A DNA stretch of 59,726 nt from Lachnospiraceae bacterium. Lineage in GTDB: Bacteria; Bacillota; Clostridia; Lachnospirales; Lachnospiraceae. The position numbers were made by a program, and so were the translations under genes. Numbering within the stretch: the first letter of the stretch is position 1; each line of letters opens with the position of its first letter. Of this stretch, positions 54,242-59,726 are shown piece after piece. The notes under the pieces are model-generated. The model did not search any database. It was given only the letters and a program-made list of their open reading frames with translations, and was not told the origin of the DNA. The DNA is taken from the NCBI GenBank assembly GCA_022791575.1, contig JAAVZI010000049.1:1-59726 (forward strand). The letters run 5' to 3'.

Positions 54242-55345
54242 TTAATACCAAATAAGATCCGAATGATCTCTTGAATATTTATTGGCCAAGCTATGGAGTT
54301 TCAGCATAAGGATTAGTATAAACCAGCATTTATATCGGGCGGCTGTGGCCATAAGAATCATTTTATAGGTATAGTGGCATTTTTTCATTCTGCTATAGTT
54401 CATATGTTTCAAACCATAACGATAGATTCCGCTGCCTAAATATTTTTTTACATACTTTTTCGCAGATATAAATTTATTATTATTAAAAGGCAATATATGA
54501 GGAGTTGATGTAAACATACATCTTACAATTAGCTCTTCATAGTTTTCTTTTGTTACAATTCCATTATGTTTTAGTTCGTTGGAAAAGTTACCACTCCCCA
54601 AAAGTTCTAAGAAATTTTGTAAATCTACCAAACGGTTTTTTGCCAGTAAATTACTTAAGGAGCCTTTAAAGTATCTGTGATGAATCAGCGCCTTGTTAAG
54701 AAAGAGTGGCTTTTCAGCTTTTAAAAATAAGATTGAATTGAAATATTTATCTTCATAATAATTCACATTAGTTGGGAAGGTAAGCTGGTGCTTTTTTATA
54801 AGTTCTGCCTTAATCAATTTTCCCCATGGTATACACATACAGCATTCAATTCTGCTTTTATCTGACCAGTCTGTAAATAAAAGATTAATGATGTGATTAT
54901 TTTTATTAGTCATTATTTCTAAAGGAGCCAAGTTGTTGTCTATATAGGTTAGTTCTTTGTTGACATAATTTTCGAAATATTCACAAGCAATAATATCTCC
55001 GTTATGCTCTAAAGCAGTATTCAGCAGCTGTTCGCACGTATCTGGTTCTATCCAGTCATCTGAGTCTTGAAATAGGATCCAGGTTCCTTTTGCTTGTTGA
55101 ATTCCATAATTTCTTGCGTTAGAAACTCCGCCGTTTTTTATATGAAATACTCTGATACGGCTGTCCATTTTTTCATATCTGTCACAGATTTCAGCGGATG
55201 AATCAGTGGAACCATCATCAATCAGAATAATATCAAGATTGTGATTGGTCTGGAGTCTTATGGAATCCAGACATTGCTTTAAATATTTTTCTGTATTGTA
55301 AACAGGTACAATAATACTGATTAAATTATCTGAATTTTCTGACAT
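54242..55345 (-). CDS. GT2-family glycosyltransferase
   Basis: A 367-aa GT2 enzyme with LISIIVPVYNTEKYLKQCLD, LDIILIDDGSTDSSAEICD and WILFQDSDDWIEPD. ATG 55345 with AAAGGAG 13 bases upstream is the best start; the frame extends back to 55477 through a region with poor coding character and only a TTG start that overlaps the dehydrogenase gene. The 120 bases between 55346 and 55466 therefore look non-coding. It is the first glycosyltransferase after the alditol genes and could attach a sugar next to the pentitol phosphate. Confidence 0.88.
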   Translation of the reverse strand: MSENSDNLISIIVPVYNTEKYLKQCLDSIRLQTNHNLDIILIDDGSTDSSAEICDRYEKMDSRIRVFHIKNGGVSNARNYGIQQAKGTWILFQDSDDWIEPDTCEQLLNTALEHNGDIIACEYFENYVNKELTYIDNNLAPLEIMTNKNNHIINLLFTDWSDKSRIECCMCIPWGKLIKAELIKKHQLTFPTNVNYYEDKYFNSILFLKAEKPLFLNKALIHHRYFKGSLSNLLAKNRLVDLQNFLELLGSGNFSNELKHNGIVTKENYEELIVRCMFTSTPHILPFNNNKFISAKKYVKKYLGSGIYRYGLKHMNYSRMKKCHYTYKMILMATAARYKCWFILILMLKLHSLANKYSRDHSDLIWY

Positions 55346-55466
55346 AATTTTATTGCGACTCCTTTCTTTGTTACGTTTCATATGCATTTGTAAAACTTTT
55401 ATTTCGCAATCATCTATTACGTTCAATAAAACTTTGCTGCGCTTGCCATATCTATTCCATGCATTT

Positions 55467-56501
55467 TTACATAACAAACATAACTTTCATTGAAAACTCT
55501 TCAGGATCAAGCAGCCGTTTGAATGCATCATGGTGGCAGCTTAGATCAAAGGTATGAGTAATTAATTTCTGTAGTGTCAGCTTGTGTTTTTCCATATAAA
55601 TCAATGTTTTTTTCCAGTCATTGTTCTGATCACTATAGCTGGAATTCCAAGTTCCGTGTATGGTTAATTCATTTCGCAGGATTTTCCAATAGATCTGTTG
55701 AGGCAGTGAAATATCTGAAGCGGGATTTCCAGTCAAAATAACGGTTCCGCCTTTTTTTGCTGCAGCAATAGCAAGTGTAACTGCTTCTGCGCTTCCAACA
55801 CATTCAAATACGGTATCTGCTCCAGCACCATTGGTTTGTTCCTGTATTTGATTTAATGGATTCTGGCTCACATAAATCAAGTTAGAAATACCAAATTCTT
55901 GCGCAAATTTACGTTTGGAATCACTGCGGCCAGCCATTATAATTGTTTTTGCACCGGCTTCCTGTGCCCATAGAGCTGTTAGAAAAGCAATCGTTCCAGT
56001 TCCTATAATTGCAATGGTCTTTCCGGTTAATGGTTCAGCTGCATGGAGGCTGTGCAGTGCTACGGCGGCTGGCTCACATAATGCCGCTGTTTTGTAATCA
56101 AGGGAATCAGAAAAGGTTACTATATTCCAAAGAGGTACTGCTAAATACTCTGCAAATCCACCATCACAGCGTGAACCAAAATAGTTATAATTTTCACAAC
56201 GGGCATATTGCTGGCTTTGGCAGGAGGCACATTTCATACAGGGAAGCAGGGGAAATACAACTGCTCTTTTGTTTAGATATGCCGTAGGTACTTGGCTGCC
56301 GATTTCGACAATCTGCCCTGCAAATTCGTGGCCCGGAATGGTGGGAAAGTGATAGGTTCCTGTTTTAAATATCCGGTTTATATCGCTGCTGCAGATACCG
56401 CACGCTTTGATCTTCAGCAGTACCTGATTTTCTTTGATATGAGGTTGTTCAACCGTCTGATATACAAGTCTGCCAATATCTTCTAAAACACAAGCTTTCA
56501 T
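55467..56501 (-). CDS. Zinc MDR dehydrogenase, probable pentulose-phosphate reductase
   Basis: A 344-aa medium-chain alcohol dehydrogenase. The catalytic zinc motif reads ACGICSSDI with GHEFAGQIVEIG. The structural-zinc Cys residues are in LPCMKCASCQSQQYARCENY, and the NAD(P) site is TIAIIGTGTIAFLTALWAQ. It resembles the TarJ group, which reduces ribulose-5-phosphate to ribitol-5-phosphate before CDP activation, and also alditol-phosphate dehydrogenases. The adjacent IspD/TarI-like gene supports a CDP-pentitol role. Exact stereochemistry (ribitol, arabinitol or xylitol) is undecided. Confidence 0.8.
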   Translation of the reverse strand: MKACVLEDIGRLVYQTVEQPHIKENQVLLKIKACGICSSDINRIFKTGTYHFPTIPGHEFAGQIVEIGSQVPTAYLNKRAVVFPLLPCMKCASCQSQQYARCENYNYFGSRCDGGFAEYLAVPLWNIVTFSDSLDYKTAALCEPAAVALHSLHAAEPLTGKTIAIIGTGTIAFLTALWAQEAGAKTIIMAGRSDSKRKFAQEFGISNLIYVSQNPLNQIQEQTNGAGADTVFECVGSAEAVTLAIAAAKKGGTVILTGNPASDISLPQQIYWKILRNELTIHGTWNSSYSDQNNDWKKTLIYMEKHKLTLQKLITHTFDLSCHHDAFKRLLDPEEFSMKVMFVM

Positions 56502-56535
56502 GTTATTGTTTCCTCTCCATAATTTAAGGGGATTG

Positions 56536-57240
56536 TTAGTTAATGGTTTCTTTCTCCAGATACATGTTCAGGAGTTCCAAATCTTCGGTTGTCGTTATCT
56601 TAAAATTTCTTTCTTCTCCTGGTATCAGTAAAATATTCATATGATTTTTGTAGGCAATTTCACTGCTTCCGTTAATTGTCATCATTTCTTCTTTGCTCAT
56701 TTGGTAGTGGCATTCCAGATATTTTCCATAACGAAAACTTTCCGGGGCTTGTCCTGCGAAAAGCTCTTCTCTTGGAAGCAGCTCAAAGATTTCCTTTTTG
56801 TTTTTGCTGCGGTATAAGGTGTCTTTTACCGGAAGAACGGGCATGACACCGTCATAGTGCTCTGCTGCTGAAAGACATTCTGTTATCAGCCTTGGAGAAA
56901 CCAGAGGACGTGCCGCATCGTGGATAATAACCATGTCCGTATCTTGTGTATTGTCTTCTAGCAGCTGCAGTGCATGAAAAATAGAAAATTGTCTTGTAAT
57001 TCCTGGATTAGAATATCCAATAAATTTATCAACTTGAAATCTGGATAAACTTTCATCAATCATTGGAACCCAGATCGGATCGGCTGCTATGACAATACGA
57101 TCAATCAGAGGATGTTTCTGAAATGTAATCAGGCAATAATCTATAATTCGCCTATCTTTTATCTGAATATATTGTTTTGGTATATTATCTGTATTCATTC
57201 GGCTGCCGACGCCGCCGGCAAGGATAATTGCTGTATTCAT
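56536..57240 (-). CDS. IspD/TarI-like cytidylyltransferase
   Basis: A 234-aa GT-A-like nucleotidyltransferase. The CTP site LAGGVGSRM and KQYIQIKDRRI, then IVIIHDAARPLVS and the C-terminal ITTTEDLELL match the IspD/TarI/Bcs1 family. Genomic context (MDR dehydrogenase 35 bases downstream, polyol-phosphate transferase just upstream) points to pentitol-5-phosphate activation rather than isoprenoid synthesis. A housekeeping ispD should be present elsewhere. Confidence 0.87.
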   Translation of the reverse strand: MNTAIILAGGVGSRMNTDNIPKQYIQIKDRRIIDYCLITFQKHPLIDRIVIAADPIWVPMIDESLSRFQVDKFIGYSNPGITRQFSIFHALQLLEDNTQDTDMVIIHDAARPLVSPRLITECLSAAEHYDGVMPVLPVKDTLYRSKNKKEIFELLPREELFAGQAPESFRYGKYLECHYQMSKEEMMTINGSSEIAYKNHMNILLIPGEERNFKITTTEDLELLNMYLEKETIN

Positions 57241-57265
57241 TCATGTACCTTTCGTAGTTCTTATG

Positions 57266-58390
57266 TTAACTATGTTGAGAATAGTTATTTATAATAAAAT
57301 CAGCTGTTTGCTGACAAGCATTTCCCTGTTCATAACTGCCTAACAGTTTATGATGTGCGTCAATCTTTTTTAAATAAGCAGTTTCTTCAAATTCCTGAAT
57401 ACATTTGCATAATTCAGCGTTATTTTCTGCTAATGCAAAGGGCCACTCGTGAATGTCTATATAGAAATCCCGTTCATTTTTATAGCTGCTTAAATCAGGT
57501 ACATATAAAAAGCAGGGTTTTCTTAAAATAGAATAGTCCCAGATGGTAGAAGAGTAATCCGTAATTAGTACATCTGAGAACGCCAGTAGTTCCTGCATAT
57601 CAGGATAAGCTCCAACGTCAATGACAAAGTTTGGATTTTCATTGATATTCTGTGTATTCATTTCATGATGAAGACGTTTTAAAATGATCCATTCTCCGCC
57701 TAATTTTTTTTCTAATGCTTTTTTTAACATGGCATAATCCAAACCAAATTCCAGCATGTTTTTATTTTTTCTCCAAGTTGGTGCATATAAGGCGCATTTT
57801 TTTGTGATTCCTAGAGAAGATTGTGCAGCTTTACTTAAAACAGCAGGATTTTGATATAGTAAATCATTCCGTGGCATACCAAATTTGAGGACGGTTCCCT
57901 GAAAACCAAAAGATTCTCTGATAACATATGTCTCAAATAATTCTGAACTGGAAATAAAATGTGTAATCTGTTTGTTATAAAGCTGCTGATTGGCTGCAGA
58001 AACAAAATTTTTTTTGTATGCACCGCCGCCATGCCAAGTATTGATAATAATCTGCTTCGTTCGGAAAGGCAGATATCTTGGAATACCAGAATTTACAATA
58101 ATTATTTTGGACGTAAGCATATAATAGCAATAATTTAGGCTGTTCCGCTTTATTTGGAGTACGTTATGATCTTGTATATCAAAAGGCTTGTTTTGATATA
58201 CCCAGTATTTTTGAAATAAGTCTGGATATTCCTGGTTCAGGTATTCTGAAATATATCTTGGATTACAGGAGTAGTTCTTTCCATCATAAGCTTCAAAAAC
58301 AATCCTGTTATTTTTTAATTTCACTATTCGAAATAGGCGTAGGAATATTCTTAATAAGTGTGTGACAATTTCTTTGAGCATTTGTTTCAT
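57266..58390 (-). CDS. CDP-alditol phosphotransferase, TagF/TarL-like
   Basis: A 374-aa transferase of the CDP-glycerol/ribitol glycerophosphotransferase family. The N-terminal basic amphipathic stretch and the family motifs are present: IIINTWHGGGAYKK with the catalytic His, VLITDYSSTIWDYSILRKP and CFLYVPDLSSY. It should transfer alditol-phosphate units from CDP onto the lipid-linked sugar. It is short for a long-chain polymerase, so it may add one unit (TagB/TarB-like) to each repeat. The gene starts five bases after the end of the upstream GT4 gene. Confidence 0.88.
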   Translation of the reverse strand: MKQMLKEIVTHLLRIFLRLFRIVKLKNNRIVFEAYDGKNYSCNPRYISEYLNQEYPDLFQKYWVYQNKPFDIQDHNVLQIKRNSLNYCYYMLTSKIIIVNSGIPRYLPFRTKQIIINTWHGGGAYKKNFVSAANQQLYNKQITHFISSSELFETYVIRESFGFQGTVLKFGMPRNDLLYQNPAVLSKAAQSSLGITKKCALYAPTWRKNKNMLEFGLDYAMLKKALEKKLGGEWIILKRLHHEMNTQNINENPNFVIDVGAYPDMQELLAFSDVLITDYSSTIWDYSILRKPCFLYVPDLSSYKNERDFYIDIHEWPFALAENNAELCKCIQEFEETAYLKKIDAHHKLLGSYEQGNACQQTADFIINNYSQHS

Positions 58391-58395
58391 TTGAT

Positions 58396-59610
58396 TTAAC
58401 TTCCGTTTCCTGCAGATTTTTCGAGTAGTCTGTATATTTCATAATAATGGTTTAACATGTATTCTAATTTATATTGACTGGCCGCATTTATGCATTCTGC
58501 CGCTGTGACAGGTAAGCTTTGCAGTTGTTTTACTGCAGTAATCACTGCGCTTAGATTCCCATACGGAAGGGCTTTTCCATAGCTGCCTTTAATGGGTTCG
58601 GCAATTGCTGTTTTATCATATACAATCACAGGAGTTCCACATGCAAGAGCTTCAATCGTTGTCATGCCAAAGGTTTCTTCACAGCTCAGATTCATATAAA
58701 CATCTGCAGCTGTATAGAGTTCGGTTAACTCAGTTAGATTTTCTGTTCTTTTTATTCCAATTATTGATTTTGGAAGCTCTTTTAATTGATTCTCATTTAC
58801 TCCTACCAGAATGATCTGGTATTTGTTTCCTAACTGGCTGGATAAGCTGCAAAAATCTTGCAATCCTTTTCTAGTCGCCCATACATTGGATACACCTAGA
58901 ATTACAAATTTATTATTAATATTATATTTCTGTAGAATATTACTTTTTCTGGGCTTGAAAACAGAGGGATCAATTCCGTTATAAATATAATTAACCGGGT
59001 ATTTATTTAAAAAAGACTGCTTAACCACTGTTTGCAGCCATTTTGAAGGCGTAATGATCTGCATGTCCAGGAGGCTTGTAAAAATCTGTTTCTTTTGGTG
59101 ATAATTCCATTGAGAATTGTCAAACACAATACTGGCCGGATATTCTTTTTTCTGTGGGCAGTTGTGGCAGCCCTCCTGCCATCTGTTACAACCAGCAGAA
59201 TCAAAATAGGAACAATGCCCAGTAAAAGGCCAACAATCGTGCAGTGTCCAGACCACAGGGATCTGTTCCTTCCTTATATAATAGAAGAGCTGCCGGATAT
59301 CCAGGTAATAGCCATGCAGGTTGTGGAGATGAATCAGGTCTGGCTGGTACTCTTTTATTTTTTCAATAAATTTTCTTGTAGCACGCCTAGAATAGAACCC
59401 GGTTTTGTCTGTGATTCTTGTCATAGCTGCATGTATATAGTTATCCAGGTCAGTTCCAATACGGACCGCATGGATCCCTTCGGGCGCTTTGCCTCTTCCA
59501 TAAGCAATCAGGCATTCATGTCCCTGTGCCTCCAATTTATCATACAGATCCACCGCAATCCTTCCGGTACTGCCGGTACCGCACACTGTATTGATCTGCA
59601 ATACTTTCAT
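58396..59610 (-). CDS. GT4-family glycosyltransferase
   Basis: A 404-aa GT-B-fold retaining transferase. The N-terminal LQINTVCGTGSTGRIAVDLY, YQPDLIHLHNLHG and the C-terminal ADVYMNLSCEETFGMTTIEA with ALACGTPVIVYDKTA (EX7E motif region) mark family GT4. ATG 59610 is chosen because GAGGTGG lies before it; the longer GTG start at 59619 is within that ribosome site. The gene is the first complete one of the operon in this window. It probably extends the lipid-linked sugar made by a PglC-type transferase. Confidence 0.9.
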   Translation of the reverse strand: MKVLQINTVCGTGSTGRIAVDLYDKLEAQGHECLIAYGRGKAPEGIHAVRIGTDLDNYIHAAMTRITDKTGFYSRRATRKFIEKIKEYQPDLIHLHNLHGYYLDIRQLFYYIRKEQIPVVWTLHDCWPFTGHCSYFDSAGCNRWQEGCHNCPQKKEYPASIVFDNSQWNYHQKKQIFTSLLDMQIITPSKWLQTVVKQSFLNKYPVNYIYNGIDPSVFKPRKSNILQKYNINNKFVILGVSNVWATRKGLQDFCSLSSQLGNKYQIILVGVNENQLKELPKSIIGIKRTENLTELTELYTAADVYMNLSCEETFGMTTIEALACGTPVIVYDKTAIAEPIKGSYGKALPYGNLSAVITAVKQLQSLPVTAAECINAASQYKLEYMLNHYYEIYRLLEKSAGNGS

Positions 59611-59631
59611 AGGTTCCACCTCACAGCAGCC

Positions 59632-59726
59632 TCAGCGGATGATAAGCTTAGCCAGCTCCATACCTGCACATTCAAACCAGTACAGGCGGCTCAGGCCGTT
59701 TCTTCTATATACATCATACCGAAGCC
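59632..59726 (-). CDS. 3' end of a gene that continues past the window
   Basis: An open frame on the minus strand enters from the window edge and stops at 59632. Its last residues read RYDVYRRNGLSRLYWFEC then AGMELAKLIIR. The stop is 21 bases before the GT4 start. The tail resembles the end of capsule glycosyltransferases, but only 31 codons are visible. Confidence 0.55.
   Translation of the reverse strand, partial: LRYDVYRRNGLSRLYWFECAGMELAKLIIR

Noticed and set aside
1-59726. CRISPR arrays, rRNA, tRNA or complete insertion sequences
   Set aside because: No repeat-spacer pattern, RNA gene motif or transposase gene was seen on reading both strands.

Overview
The window reads as a chromosomal stretch of a low-to-mid GC Gram-positive anaerobe, most likely a gut Lachnospiraceae (Clostridia). 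The reasons are strong AGGAGG-type ribosome sites, FeoA fused to FeoB, a TER/FabV enoyl reductase, an orphan MsmX-type sugar ATPase, lipoprotein signal peptides, a CsoR-CopA copper unit and a CDP-alditol (teichoic-acid-like) capsule pathway. The genus is inference. No rRNA, tRNA, CRISPR array or complete insertion sequence was seen.

Layout. 1-1122: a tyrosine recombinase whose 3' end runs into a perfect telomere-like heptamer repeat (175-216), with two small inverted repeats beyond it. 1408-7686: a single-chain ABC transporter and a tandem pair of MutS-like ATPases. 7740-9520: an XRE-type HTH fused to an alanine-type aminotransferase, behind repeated GAACTTT boxes, with an internal ribosome site that could also release the bare enzyme. 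9635-14889: an FHA protein, FeoAB, a Cys-rich Feo-associated peptide and an FAD-dependent dehydrogenase. 14929-17684: two phage-flavoured genes of unknown function, separated by a 223-bp insert with stable hairpins between direct repeats.

17763-20634 (minus strand): a sugar-binding lipoprotein followed by a chemoreceptor with an unusual signalling tip. 20748-24388: a BlaI-like repressor with a broken sensor gene, then CsoR and a CopA that carries its own CopZ-like domain at the C terminus. 24671-29059: a zinc-ribbon membrane protein, a MATE pump, two lipoproteins and an SGNH esterase. 29117-39337: a GH13 amylase, TER/FabV, a two-component system, a second chemoreceptor, MsmX-type ATPase and an XRE-cupin regulator.

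39450-59726 is a capsule or teichoic-acid-like locus. A plus-strand DegT aminotransferase and initiating sugar transferase face a long minus-strand operon. That operon encodes glycosyltransferases, an EpsG/Wzy-like polymerase and a Wzx-like flippase. It also holds a CDP-pentitol block (Rpe, MDR dehydrogenase, IspD/TarI-like cytidylyltransferase, TagF/TarL-like transferase). Its distal end is a decoration cassette: ATP-grasp-HAD fusion, TagD-like cytidylyltransferase, stand-alone asparagine-synthetase domain, LicD, radical SAM and DegT. I see no exact precedent for this combination, and it is the best candidate for undescribed chemistry. Gene remnants at both ends of this block show that the locus has been reshuffled.
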